Source of the DNA: an uncultured Bacteroidales bacterium
Lineage (GTDB): Bacteria > Bacteroidota > Bacteroidia > Bacteroidales > UBA932
Assembly (NCBI GenBank): GCA_934695325.1
Contig: CAKUVD010000010.1
Location: 62,001-126,000 of the forward strand
Reading direction: 5' to 3'
Length of the DNA: 64,000 bases
A program made the position numbers and the translations under genes. The notes under the pieces were generated by a model. The model worked only from the letters and a program-made list of their open reading frames with translations. It was not told where the DNA came from and searched no databases. Shown here piece after piece: positions 1 to 8,717 of this stretch; position 1 is the stretch's first letter, and every line of letters starts with the position of its first letter.

Positions 1-756
1 GAAGCCTACAGGCCAGCGCCACAGCAGGCAATATAGCACCAGGAGCGTGTTCAGTATGCTTATCCTGGTGAAATCGCGCAGAGGCTTGAAATGAGAGACT
101 CTTTCTCCCTCAGGAGGATAATAGACTCTCACAGGTATATTCTTCACCGGTATGCCGCGCCATACGGAAAATACCAGTATCTCGAGTTCAAATTCATATC
201 CGCCGGTAAGAAGATGCGAGCCCAGCCTGATCCTTTCCAGAGGATAAGCCCTATATCCTGACTGCGTATCATCGAGGCGGATACCTGTCTCAAGCCGGAA
301 CCAGAAATTCGAGAACCGGTTCGCAAACGTATTCTTCCCTGGCATTCCTTCCGCCTGCAGATTCCTCGCCCCGACCAGAAATGTGCCCGGATTATCCTCT
401 ATCGCCTGCGCAAAGGCCGGAATGTCTGCAGGATAGTGCTGACCGTCAGAGTCAATGCTGATGGCATATCTGAATCCGAGCCGTCTCGCATAGACGAGAC
501 CGCACTGAAGCGCCACGCCCTTGCCCTGGTTACGTTCCTGGGTCAATGACCTTATCCTGTCCCCGAAAGAGCTGATTATCTGCGCCGTATCATCCGTACA
601 CCCGTCATTTACGACTATGACGTCCCGACAATACATCAGGGTTTCGCTGATGACACTTGAGAGAGTGGCGGCATTGTTATATGTAGGGATTATGACGCAG
701 CAGAGGAGGGAACGCAGGCGTTCTGCACAAGAAGCTTTTGTCTGGTCTTCAATCAT
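1..756 (-). CDS. Family 2 glycosyltransferase (partial, 3' end outside window)
   Basis: The reading frame runs from an ATG at 756 to the window edge, giving 252 residues without a stop. It has the GT-A fold signatures of family 2: VIIPTYNN near residue 21, VIVVNDGCTDDT near 50, and the metal-binding region IDSDGQH near 98. The order resembles dolichyl-phosphate-mannose-synthase-like enzymes, which transfer a sugar from a nucleotide donor to a membrane lipid or acyl acceptor. The last visible residues become hydrophobic (ILNTLLVLYCLLW), which suggests a following membrane segment or a fused second domain. Its start overlaps the stop of the upstream lipoprotein gene as ATGA, so the two are probably translationally coupled. 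Acceptor and sugar are unknown. Confidence 0.85.
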   Translation of the reverse strand, partial: MIEDQTKASCAERLRSLLCCVIIPTYNNAATLSSVISETLMYCRDVIVVNDGCTDDTAQIISSFGDRIRSLTQERNQGKGVALQCGLVYARRLGFRYAISIDSDGQHYPADIPAFAQAIEDNPGTFLVGARNLQAEGMPGKNTFANRFSNFWFRLETGIRLDDTQSGYRAYPLERIRLGSHLLTGGYEFELEILVFSVWRGIPVKNIPVRVYYPPEGERVSHFKPLRDFTRISILNTLLVLYCLLWRWPVGF

Positions 757-1184
757 AGGCTGATGGTCTTTCTCAGTTTCATTGCCAGGAATGACGCAAA
801 CGGCTTCCCTGACAGGAAGTCCGCACTTGAATTCATTGTATATGAGTCCTTTGACAATGTAATGTCAAACAATGTAAGTCCGAAGTATGTGGCTCCGATG
901 ACTCTCACAGTCCCGGGAGAGACAGGCCTGGCCACCATCACTCCGGAAAGTTCCCGCCTTCCTGCCTTCAGCACGAAATCATAACGGCCGTCCGATGCGG
1001 CGCCGGAGGCTTCTGCCAATGTCAATTCTGCATTGTCCTCTGCCGTCATAGTCCTGTCCTTGTCCTCGATGGATTCCGTATGCACAGAATCTGCGGCCGC
1101 CGAGACGAGCAATTTCGGCATACAGGATGTCAATGCCAAGGCCGCGCTAACGCACATCAAATACTGAAGCAGGTATCGTCTCAT
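753..1184 (-). CDS. Exported lipoprotein of unknown function
   Basis: The start at 1184 gives 143 residues beginning with a basic n-region, a hydrophobic stretch and the lipobox-like LALTSC, so the mature protein is probably a lipid-anchored outer-membrane or periplasmic protein. An ATG at 1235 is also in frame but lies deeper inside the LolA-like gene and would put a charged segment before the signal peptide, so it was not chosen. The 5' end overlaps the LolA-like gene by 38 bases and the 3' end overlaps the glycosyltransferase by 4. The family was not recognised. The C-terminal half (GATYFGLTLFDITL region) looks like a compact beta domain. Position between a LolA-like carrier and a glycosyltransferase suggests a part in lipid or pigment export. 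Confidence 0.7.
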   Translation of the reverse strand: MRRYLLQYLMCVSAALALTSCMPKLLVSAAADSVHTESIEDKDRTMTAEDNAELTLAEASGAASDGRYDFVLKAGRRELSGVMVARPVSPGTVRVIGATYFGLTLFDITLSKDSYTMNSSADFLSGKPFASFLAMKLRKTISL

Positions 1185-1785
1185 TGAATTTTTTTTCTGT
1201 AAAGATATATCCGGTATAGTCGGTCTCATTCTCATACATCACGAGCCTGTCCACGGTCAAGTCCTTCTTGTCCAGGTATATCTCCATCTTGTCGATGTAG
1301 TTCCTGACAGACTGGTTGAGCGGGGTTATGGTGAGGCGGTAATCTTCCGCAGACTCCTGGACGAGTGTCCTGAAGCCAGAGCCAATGGCGCTCAGATTGC
1401 CTGTCATACAAGATGTTATAAGGGCACTCATCTGATCCATCATCGGGTTCCCCTTCGCATTTATGACAGAGGACTTGCCGTTGCTGACCGTCTTTATCTT
1501 GCCACCGGCTATGGTTATCCGGTATTTCGCAGGAGACTGATAGTCAAGGCATATCTTGTCGTCCTTCTGCCAGTAGAACCGTCCTTCCGACTTCACTTTC
1601 GTGCTGAATATGCTCAGGTATTTCTCCTGTACGAACCGTGTCTGAATGGATGTCACCGCCGAGGTCTTGGCCATCAGCTCCTTTCTGAATGCCTGCTCAT
1701 CCTTCACGGCACCGTAGTTGTCTGCGCTCGCAGGCATCGCAAGCATCAGGCTGACGATTGCCGCAGCTATCATTCTTTTCTTCAT
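1147..1785 (-). CDS. LolA-like outer-membrane lipoprotein carrier protein
   Basis: 212 residues with a cleavable signal peptide (MKKRMIAAAIVSLMLAMPASA). The body has the LolA/LolB pattern of a half-open beta barrel: IQTRFVQEKYLSIFS, then GRFYWQKDDKICLDYQSPAKYRI and later VDRLVMYENETDYTGYIFTEKKFN. LolA proteins shuttle acylated cargo across the periplasm. In Bacteroidetes, LolA-like genes also occur inside aryl-polyene and flexirubin type gene clusters together with a lipoprotein and a glycosyl- or acyltransferase, and this gene is first of exactly such a trio. Whether it is the housekeeping LolA or the cluster-specific paralogue cannot be decided, but its neighbours favour the paralogue. Confidence 0.8.
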   Translation of the reverse strand: MKKRMIAAAIVSLMLAMPASADNYGAVKDEQAFRKELMAKTSAVTSIQTRFVQEKYLSIFSTKVKSEGRFYWQKDDKICLDYQSPAKYRITIAGGKIKTVSNGKSSVINAKGNPMMDQMSALITSCMTGNLSAIGSGFRTLVQESAEDYRLTITPLNQSVRNYIDKMEIYLDKKDLTVDRLVMYENETDYTGYIFTEKKFNETIPASVFDVR

Positions 1786-1803
1786 TGCGTGACGTTTTCT
1801 TCA

Positions 1804-1811
1804 CAAATATA
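1804..1811 (-). promoter_or_regulatory. Candidate -7 box for the LolA-like operon
   Basis: On the minus strand the sequence reads TATATTTG, a full match to the Bacteroidetes -7 consensus TAnnTTTG, 18 bases before the LolA-like ATG. No clear TTTG/TTG -33 box lies 19-22 bases upstream, so the call rests on the -7 box and position only. Confidence 0.4.
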
Positions 1812-1812
1812 A

Positions 1813-2359
1813 CTAAACCGCACGGAAGAATTGATTGATTTCTTGCATTATTTGTCCAAGCACTTCTTTTATTTCACTCCGAGAATACGACTCCTTGCTG
1901 CGCAACCGACCGTCCTCTCCTCGTTTGAACAGTTTTTCCCTGCCAGGGATATACTTTCTGACCATTGTTGTTATATCCATTTGATCGTTTTTTTCTTCGG
2001 AGGAGGCGCCTGACCGGTTAGGTCGTATAAACAACTCGAATATGTAATTGTTCTCCACCCGTCTCGGTCACATTTGAAGTCAGCCTTTTGCGAAGCGTCG
2101 TTCAGATATTCGGAAAGTGCCTGCCTTAGATCTTTTCCTTTTTTGGTTGCCGGCACAAGGACTCCACACAGGATGCCATAAAGCGTCTTGCGGCATTCAT
2201 CTGAAGTATTCACAAATTCCCGCCATTCATCCAGGCCGCTACAGAAGCACCAGCAGTTCTTCAACATTGGAAGAAGTCCATCTGGCTATAAGCCTGATGC
2301 TATTCGCAAAAATAGATCAGAAAAAAAATGGCCTTATCTGATGGCTCACCCAAAATCAT
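1813..2359 (-). pseudogene. Frame-broken gene of unknown family, about 180 residues
   Basis: No single frame spans this stretch, but three consecutive pieces join into one coherent protein if three one-base indels are corrected: an extra base in the A-run at about 2308-2312, an extra base at about 2241, and a missing base in the short C-run at 2057-2059 (plus-strand view). The pieces read ILGEPSDKAIFFLIYF, then ANSIRLIARWTSSNVEELL, then SGLDEWREFVNTSDECRKTL, and finally a piece starting VENNYIFELFI and ending INQFFRAV before the stop at 1813. The family was not recognised. It is divergent from the WYL regulator, so it may have been that regulator's target. Homopolymer assembly errors are the alternative to true decay. 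Confidence 0.55.
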
Positions 2360-2449
2360 CAATGCTATCTTGCAAAGATATACCGCGAACCTGCCATAAT
2401 TTTGCAGTGGAATCATCTATCTTTGTCTTGTTAAACAAAAACTGCGATT

Positions 2450-3343
2450 ATGGCGGCAAATTTTTTCAAACGATATATCTGGCTGATAGACCTGATTAAC
2501 CGCAGAGGCTACATTCCTTTTAAGGAAATCAGCGAGGAGTGGCGGAGGAGTCCGCTGAATGAGACAGGAAGCCCTTTGAGCGAAAGGACGTTCTTCAACC
2601 ATAAAGCGGCTGTCGAGGAAATGTTCGGCATCGAAATCAAGAACGACAGAGCCCTCGGCTTTTACATACACGGCACAGATTTCGAGAAAGACAGTACACT
2701 GAACTGGATGCTCAACACGCTCTGTATGAATAATCTGCTTCAGGAGAATGCGGATATGAAAGACCGAATCCTGGTCGAGGCCATACCGTCCAGCCGGAAG
2801 TTCCTGTCAGAAGTCATAAGCGCAATGCGTTCCGGCAGGGTCGTCAGCCTGACTTATCAGAGCTTCAACAATCCGGAGCCCCACACCTACCCTGTCCAGC
2901 CATATTGCGTGAAACTGTTCAGGCAACGATGGTATGTCCTCGGTGCAAGTCCGAAAGGCCTGAGAGTCTACTCACTTGACAGATTCGTCGATATGGAGGA
3001 ACTTGACGAGACTTTCACATTGCCGGAGAATTTCGACGCAGAGGCCTTTTTCACCGGCTATTTCGGTGTCATAGTCGGTGACTCCCCCACCGAAGTCAGA
3101 ATCAAGGCTTGTCCGAACAAGGTCAAATACCTCAGGAGGCTTCCGCTCCACCGCTCACAAAAAGAGATGCCACAGGAAGACGGATCCTCGGTATTCATCT
3201 ACAATGTGGCTCCCACATACGATTTCATACAGGAACTCCTTTCCCACGGAGATGAGATCGAAGTGCTCTCCCCTCTGGAACTTAGGGATAAAGTGGCAAG
3301 CATCATCTCGAATATGAATTCAAAATACGACAACAATGACTGA
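2450..3343 (+). CDS. WYL-domain transcriptional regulator
   Basis: 297 residues. The N-terminal 60 residues look like a winged-helix DNA-binding part (INRRGYIPFKEISEEW, then LSERTFFNHKAAVEEMFGIEI). A WYL sensor domain follows at about residues 125-205, with VVSLTYQSF, HTYPVQPYCVKLFRQRWYVLG and the YSLDRF motif, and a WCX-like C-terminal region. WYL proteins bind ligands, in some cases single-stranded nucleic acid, and control defence, DNA-repair or metabolic genes. The gene starts 25 bases after a possible -7 box (TATCTTTG at 2418-2425) and its stop overlaps the next gene by 8 bases. Coupling to an exonuclease gene suggests a nucleic-acid related role, but this is inference. Confidence 0.9.
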   Translation: MAANFFKRYIWLIDLINRRGYIPFKEISEEWRRSPLNETGSPLSERTFFNHKAAVEEMFGIEIKNDRALGFYIHGTDFEKDSTLNWMLNTLCMNNLLQENADMKDRILVEAIPSSRKFLSEVISAMRSGRVVSLTYQSFNNPEPHTYPVQPYCVKLFRQRWYVLGASPKGLRVYSLDRFVDMEELDETFTLPENFDAEAFFTGYFGVIVGDSPTEVRIKACPNKVKYLRRLPLHRSQKEMPQEDGSSVFIYNVAPTYDFIQELLSHGDEIEVLSPLELRDKVASIISNMNSKYDNND

Positions 3344-3830
3344 TTTCGCAGCAATAGATTTCGAGACTGCGAACGAGTGCCCCAGCAGCGTTTGCTCCGT
3401 GGGCGTCGTCATCGTCCGCGGCGGGAAAATAGTGGATAGTTTCTACAGCCTCATACACCCAGAGCCGGAGTATTACAGATGGTTCTGTCAGCAGGTCCAT
3501 AACCTCGGGCCTGAAGATACTGACGACGCCCCCGCATTCCCTTATGTCTGGGAGAAAGTCGCACCTCTGATCGACGGACTCCCTCTGGTGGCGCACAACA
3601 GCCGTTTCGACGAGGGGTGCCTGAAAAGCGCATTCCAGGTGTATCAGATGGACTATCCCGATTATGAATTTCACGACACATTGGCCGCTTCCCGCAGACA
3701 TTTCGGATGCAGGCTTCCCAACCACCAGCTGCAGACTGTAGCCGCTGTATGTGGATATGATCTGCGGAATCACCACCACGCACTTGCGGACGCTGAAGCC
3801 TGCGCAGCCATAGCACTGGCGATATTATAA
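3336..3830 (+). CDS. DEDDh 3'-5' exonuclease, DNA polymerase III epsilon-like
   Basis: 164 residues that form essentially one exonuclease domain. Exo I is visible as D8-F-E10 (AAIDFETA), Exo II as HNSRFDEG with D92, and Exo III as HHALADAEA with H147 and D152, so all metal-binding and catalytic residues of the DnaQ-like DEDDh class are present. The enzyme should remove nucleotides from 3' ends of DNA or RNA. It lacks a polymerase III binding tail or extra domains, so it is more likely a stand-alone repair or turnover nuclease than the replicative proofreader. It overlaps the WYL regulator by 8 bases and is probably co-transcribed and coupled with it. Confidence 0.9.
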   Translation: MTDFAAIDFETANECPSSVCSVGVVIVRGGKIVDSFYSLIHPEPEYYRWFCQQVHNLGPEDTDDAPAFPYVWEKVAPLIDGLPLVAHNSRFDEGCLKSAFQVYQMDYPDYEFHDTLAASRRHFGCRLPNHQLQTVAAVCGYDLRNHHHALADAEACAAIALAIL

Positions 3831-3884
3831 GAACCTGTTTAAATTTTATTCCATAGAAATCCAAGCATATTCTGAATTTTTGCG

Positions 3885-3892
3885 TATGTTTG
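3885..3892 (+). promoter_or_regulatory. Candidate -7 box before the PEP/pyruvate-binding gene
   Basis: TATGTTTG matches TAnnTTTG and lies 20 bases before the ATG at 3913, in an 82-base AT-rich gap after the exonuclease gene. A convincing -33 box is missing, so this is a weak call. Confidence 0.3.
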
Positions 3893-3912
3893 GAAAAGAA
3901 ATGCAATGACTT

Positions 3913-6885
3913 ATGGATATGCCGAGACCGGAAGACTTCAGCAATACGGACTTCAGTTCACTGATAAAGTTCAGGATAAACAGGATCCTGATGATCTGCA
4001 GCAACTATGACGCCTTCATAATGGAGGAAGACGGGCAGATAGAATCCCAGGTGTACAAGGAATACGTGGGGCTCAATATGTCCGACCCGCCGACATTCGT
4101 GTGGGTGGAATCAGCGGCGGCAGCCAGGGAGACGCTTGCTAAAGAGCCAGACATCGATATGATAATCTGTATGTACAATGAGATCGACAAGGACATCTTC
4201 CCTCTTGCGTCCGAGCTCAAGGCCGAAGGCAAGCAGATTCCATTCGTACTTCTGATGCACTATTCGAAGCAGACAAGGAAAAAAGTGACGTCCAGGACCG
4301 ACTCCGGCGTGGATTTCATCTTCAGCTGGCACGGCAATGCAGATCTCATCCTGGCCATAATCAAGCTCTTCGAGGACAAGAGAAACGCAGACAACGACAT
4401 ATTGAGCATAGGAGTGCAGGCCATCCTCCTGGTGGAAGACTCCATACGCTACTACTCGACATATCTTCCTGAACTATACAAGCTGGTTCTGACTCAGAGC
4501 AATGAGTTTCTCAAGGAGACCTTGAACGAGGACCAGCAGAAGAACCGCAAGAGGTCACGGCCGAAGATCCTTCTCGCCACGAATTATGATGATGCGATGG
4601 CCACCTATGAGAAATACAGGAATCACTTCCTCGGAATAATCTCTGACGTCGGGATGGTGATCCATCGCGGAGACCCTCCTAAGACAGAAAAGCTCGACGC
4701 AGGCATTGACCTGGTGAACCATATCAGGAAGGATGACCCTATGATGCCTGTGCTGCTGCAGTCTTCGCAGGCAAGCGTAGGCGATGTGGCAAAGCGACTT
4801 GGCGTCGGTTTCCTCAAGAAATACTCCAGGACACTGTTCTTGCAGTTGTCCGACTACATAAAGGAGGAGTTCGGCTTCGGGGACTTTGTCTTCCGTGACA
4901 GGAAAGGGACGGAGTACGGCCGTGCAGCCAATCTCCAGGAACTGGAGGATGTCATCCGGCACGTTCCGGACAATATCCTGGTCAGCAACACGTCCAGGAA
5001 TATGTTCTCCAAATGGTTCTTCGCCAGAGGACTGTTCGCATTGGCCAACAAGTTCAGGATGGAGCATCACGACGACGCAGAGGAAGCGAGAAGATTCCTC
5101 ATAAAGGAAGTCCAGGCATATCACAAGGCGATGGGACGCGGCATAATCGCAGAGTTCTCCGACGAGAATTACGATAAGTATATCTCTTTCGCAAGGATGG
5201 GAGACGGATCTCTGGGAGGAAAGGCCAGAGGTATCGCATTTCTCAATAAGCTCATTGAAAAATACTCATTGACAAGCAGATACAGGGACATAAGCATATC
5301 TATACCCAGAAGCATTGTCATAACCACAGAGTATTTCGACGAGTTCATCCTGGAGAACGGACTGCAATACGTGATCGACTCGGAACTGTCTGATGACGAG
5401 ATTCTTTCCGAGTTCGTGGCGTCGCGTCTTCCGGAAAGCCTAATCAGCGGACTGAAGACTTATCTGAAGACGGTGGAGACCCCTCTGGCGATACGTTCCA
5501 GTTCCAAACTGGAGGACAGCAACTATCAGCCGTTCGCCGGTGTCTATTCAACATATATGATACCGCTCACCGAAAACAGAGACCAGATGCTCCGAATGCT
5601 GGACAAGGCCATCAAGAGCGTCTATGCCTCAGTGTTCTATAACGGCAGCCGGACATATATCCAGACGACAGGCAACCTCCAGAGCGAGGAGAAGATGGCG
5701 ATAATCATACAGAACATCTGCGGCTCTGAGCACAATGGCCTATACTATCCTATGCTGTCCGGCGTCGGAAGGAGCGTGAATTTCTATCCCATCGCCAACG
5801 AGAAGGCTGGTGACGGCATCGTCAATATGGTATATGGCCTCGGGAAATCCGTGGTGGAAGGAGGCAGGACATTGAGATTCAGTCCGAGATTCCCGAAAAA
5901 GATACTTCAGCTCTCGCAGCCTGAACTCGCCCTGCGTGACAGCCAGAGAATGATGTTCGCGCTCGACCTGAGACCGGGGGCATTCAAGATATCCAGGAAC
6001 GAGGGAGTCAATCTTGCCCATATACCTGTAGCAGAGACCATAGAGGACTATCCGCACGCCGATATGGTATTCTCCACGTTCAGCGCCGCTGACAACCGCA
6101 TTGTCCCTGGCACGGAAACCAGAGGACCGAGGATTGTCTCATTCGACGCCATTCTCAAGTATGGAAGATATCCTCTTGCACAAGCATTGTCCGAGATAAT
6201 GGACATCTGCCGCAAAGAACTTCTCTGCGAAGTCGAGATGGAATTCGCCGCGGATGTGGCCACTTCAGGAAGGCTGTCACTCAAGATGCTGCAAGTCAGG
6301 CCGATAAGTTCATACGCATTCGACAAGGAGGTGAATTTCGATGAACTGTGCTCATCTCTGGAGACGACGTATCTGAAATCATTCAAAGCCCTGGGGAACG
6401 GCTACATCAGCGGCGTCAGGAAGATCATCTTCATCGCCCCGGACAAGTTCGACTCGTCCAGGACCAGAGAGATGGCGGACGAACTGGCATCGCTCAACAA
6501 TGAATTCAAGACAAAGGGCGAGGGGTACATTCTCATCGGGCCTGGCCGTTGGGGCTCTTCCGACCCTAATCTGGGGATTCCAGTGATATGGAGCGACATT
6601 TCAGAGGCCCGTATGATTGTCGAGTACAGCATCCCGGGATTCCAGGTGGAGCCAAGCCAGGGGACGCATTTCTTCCAGAATATCACTTCGCTGGGCGTCG
6701 GCTATCTTTCTGTGGATGAGGTTTCCGGGGACGGTTCCGTCGATTTCGGGGCGCTGTCATCGCTCGGATGCGAGAAGAAGATGAAATATGCCACTGTCCT
6801 TCATTCTCCAGAAGAAATAGTGGCATATATAGACCGAAACTCGAACAGAGCCATCGTAGGTCTCACCCGCAAATCTGAAGAATGA
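3913..6885 (+). CDS. PEP/pyruvate-binding-domain protein with receiver-like N-terminal region
   Basis: 990 residues. The first 330 contain two response-regulator-like segments (AILLVEDSIRYYSTYLPELY near 168; KILLATNYDDAMATYEKY near 216, followed by ISDVGM). From about residue 430 the protein resembles the ATP-grasp nucleotide-binding part of PEP synthase and pyruvate phosphate dikinase: GDGSLGGKARGIAFLNKL, then AIRSSSKLEDS near 525, and an acidic MEFAADVA region near 780. GPGRWGSSDPNLG lies near 875. There is no phosphohistidine swivel domain and no PEP-utilising TIM barrel, so it cannot run the classical PEP synthase reaction. It may be a phosphotransfer or sensor kinase-like protein. Such long proteins are common in Bacteroidetes but their function is not established to my knowledge. 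Confidence 0.8.
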   Translation: MDMPRPEDFSNTDFSSLIKFRINRILMICSNYDAFIMEEDGQIESQVYKEYVGLNMSDPPTFVWVESAAAARETLAKEPDIDMIICMYNEIDKDIFPLASELKAEGKQIPFVLLMHYSKQTRKKVTSRTDSGVDFIFSWHGNADLILAIIKLFEDKRNADNDILSIGVQAILLVEDSIRYYSTYLPELYKLVLTQSNEFLKETLNEDQQKNRKRSRPKILLATNYDDAMATYEKYRNHFLGIISDVGMVIHRGDPPKTEKLDAGIDLVNHIRKDDPMMPVLLQSSQASVGDVAKRLGVGFLKKYSRTLFLQLSDYIKEEFGFGDFVFRDRKGTEYGRAANLQELEDVIRHVPDNILVSNTSRNMFSKWFFARGLFALANKFRMEHHDDAEEARRFLIKEVQAYHKAMGRGIIAEFSDENYDKYISFARMGDGSLGGKARGIAFLNKLIEKYSLTSRYRDISISIPRSIVITTEYFDEFILENGLQYVIDSELSDDEILSEFVASRLPESLISGLKTYLKTVETPLAIRSSSKLEDSNYQPFAGVYSTYMIPLTENRDQMLRMLDKAIKSVYASVFYNGSRTYIQTTGNLQSEEKMAIIIQNICGSEHNGLYYPMLSGVGRSVNFYPIANEKAGDGIVNMVYGLGKSVVEGGRTLRFSPRFPKKILQLSQPELALRDSQRMMFALDLRPGAFKISRNEGVNLAHIPVAETIEDYPHADMVFSTFSAADNRIVPGTETRGPRIVSFDAILKYGRYPLAQALSEIMDICRKELLCEVEMEFAADVATSGRLSLKMLQVRPISSYAFDKEVNFDELCSSLETTYLKSFKALGNGYISGVRKIIFIAPDKFDSSRTREMADELASLNNEFKTKGEGYILIGPGRWGSSDPNLGIPVIWSDISEARMIVEYSIPGFQVEPSQGTHFFQNITSLGVGYLSVDEVSGDGSVDFGALSSLGCEKKMKYATVLHSPEEIVAYIDRNSNRAIVGLTRKSEE

Positions 6886-8494
6886 CTCCGTCCATTGCAG
6901 GGATATGCACCTTGATGGGACGAGTATGATTAAGTCTTTCCGTCTCAGGCATTTCAAGCCACTGGAAAGCGTGCTCCGGAATGATTATGCTCACATCTGC
7001 GTCCGTGGATGAGAAGTTGCATACGACCAGCCGAGTCTCCTCCTTGAAATCTCGCAGAAAAGCGAAATGCCGGTCAGGATTGAACCCGTCGGATGCGTAA
7101 TTGCAGTAGCACAAGTCATAGACCGTCCCGGCGCAGAAAGCATTGTCCGAGGTCGCGCAGGTCAATGCTGTCCTGTATCGCTCCAGCACTTTCCTCTCGC
7201 GCGGGGCCAATGCCTCCGTTTCCCCGTGGATGAACTTGTACAGGCGGGTCGATGCAGACGGCGCCCACCAGTCGAATATAGTGGTGCGTCCGTCAGTCCC
7301 GCTGAAGCCCTCATTGTCCATTCCCCTCTCGCCTACTTCCTCTCCGGCGTAGAGCATAAACGGAGCCTGATTGAAGAACAGCGAGGCATAAAGGGCTGCG
7401 AAAGAGTTTTCCGCCTTCTGTCCGAAAAAATCCGAGGCGAACCTCTGTTCGTCGTGATTCTCCAGGAAATTAAGCATATATGGCTGCAAGTCGCCCAGAG
7501 ACTGCCAGTTCCAAGTTATGCGCTTGGCGGACTGCCAGTCCTCTACCGGGACGCCGCTGTCATTCACATTCTTCTCCACTATCGCACGCAGGACATCGTA
7601 CATCCCGGACTTGTCATAGAGCAAGTCGAAGCCTACTTCCCGTATATATTTGGCGTACAACGCCTTCTGATAGACTTCGGCGATGAAAATAAGTTCCGGC
7701 CTGTCTTTCTTCACCTTGGATATGAGCCATCTGAAGAATTCCGGCGGGACCAGTTCCACCATATCGCAGCGGAAGCCGTCCACCCCCTGTTCCGCCCAGA
7801 AGCTGACGATGTCATACATCTTCTCCCAGGTCTCCGTGTGGGTGTCGCAATAATTGAGCTTTATGGTATCATACCAGTCATTCACACTTGGTGCTGAAGA
7901 ATATGCGTTTCCGGACGCCATCGCAGGAATCTCCAGATATGTCTGATTCTGAACAGGAAGTGTCAAAGGGACGCCCGGATAATAGAAGAAATCATTGTTC
8001 TCTCTCCAATGCACTGACTTGTCGTCGTCCTCCCCTAATGTCGCCATACCCGTCGGCGCCGGATGGGCGGCCGCAAATTGAGCATAGTCGCGTGCAACAT
8101 GATTCGGCACGAAGTCAATGATGACTTTCAGGCCGGCCTTGTGGGTTCTGTTCACGAGATCCTTGAACTCTGCCATCCTGTCATCCGGATTATCAGCAAG
8201 ATACGGATTCACGTCGTAATAGTCGGTTATGGAGTATGGGGACCCGGCGCGTCCTTTCACCCAGTCCTTTGACGACGGGACACAGCCGCCACCGTCCTCC
8301 GCTGTGGCGTGGCGTATTATCCCGGTGTACCAGACATAAGAAACACCAAGACTCTTAAGGTATGCAAATGTCCTGGTGTCAATGCTGCTGAACTTTCCGC
8401 ACCTGTTCTCGTCAAGTGTGCCGTTCTTTATGTTCCGCCCCTCCGTGTTCCCCCACAGGCGCGGAAGCATCTGATATATGATGAATTTACCCAT
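6863..8494 (-). CDS. GH13 alpha-amylase family glycoside hydrolase
   Basis: 543 residues without a signal peptide, so probably cytoplasmic. The GH13 regions are visible in order: VIIDFVPNH (region I), GVDGFRCDMVE with the nucleophile Asp (region II), FIAEVYQ with the acid/base Glu (region III) and FLENHDEQR with the transition-state Asp (region IV). The family hydrolyses or transfers alpha-glucans. Exact specificity is not readable, although absence of export suggests turnover of internal storage glucan or imported oligosaccharides. Its 3' end overlaps the 3' end of the convergent PEP/pyruvate-binding gene by 23 bases, an unusually tight convergent arrangement with no room for separate terminators. 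The 223 bases between its start and the RND gene at 8718 hold no recognisable gene. Confidence 0.92.
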   Translation of the reverse strand: MGKFIIYQMLPRLWGNTEGRNIKNGTLDENRCGKFSSIDTRTFAYLKSLGVSYVWYTGIIRHATAEDGGGCVPSSKDWVKGRAGSPYSITDYYDVNPYLADNPDDRMAEFKDLVNRTHKAGLKVIIDFVPNHVARDYAQFAAAHPAPTGMATLGEDDDKSVHWRENNDFFYYPGVPLTLPVQNQTYLEIPAMASGNAYSSAPSVNDWYDTIKLNYCDTHTETWEKMYDIVSFWAEQGVDGFRCDMVELVPPEFFRWLISKVKKDRPELIFIAEVYQKALYAKYIREVGFDLLYDKSGMYDVLRAIVEKNVNDSGVPVEDWQSAKRITWNWQSLGDLQPYMLNFLENHDEQRFASDFFGQKAENSFAALYASLFFNQAPFMLYAGEEVGERGMDNEGFSGTDGRTTIFDWWAPSASTRLYKFIHGETEALAPRERKVLERYRTALTCATSDNAFCAGTVYDLCYCNYASDGFNPDRHFAFLRDFKEETRLVVCNFSSTDADVSIIIPEHAFQWLEMPETERLNHTRPIKVHIPAMDGVILQICG

Positions 8495-8717
8495 AAAAAA
8501 TCTGTTTTGCGACGTATTTGTAAGTTGTCTCGATTTTCCGTCAGGACTATAAGATGCCCCTCAAAGTTACTTATCATAAGTTTCCGACATGGAATCCAGA
8601 CGGTTTCATATATGCATATTTTATGCCCGACAGGACTGAGACCTGACGCCAGAGTCCTTTCGCCTGCAAGAATGTCTCCCGAAGCCTCAGGTCCGTAAGC
8701 ACGTGAGGCGACAAGTC

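Noticed and set aside
7067..7897. Long open frame (276 codons) on the plus strand
   Set aside because: Antisense to the GH13 gene, whose catalytic motifs are intact. The plus-strand product is Arg/Val-rich with no recognisable domain.
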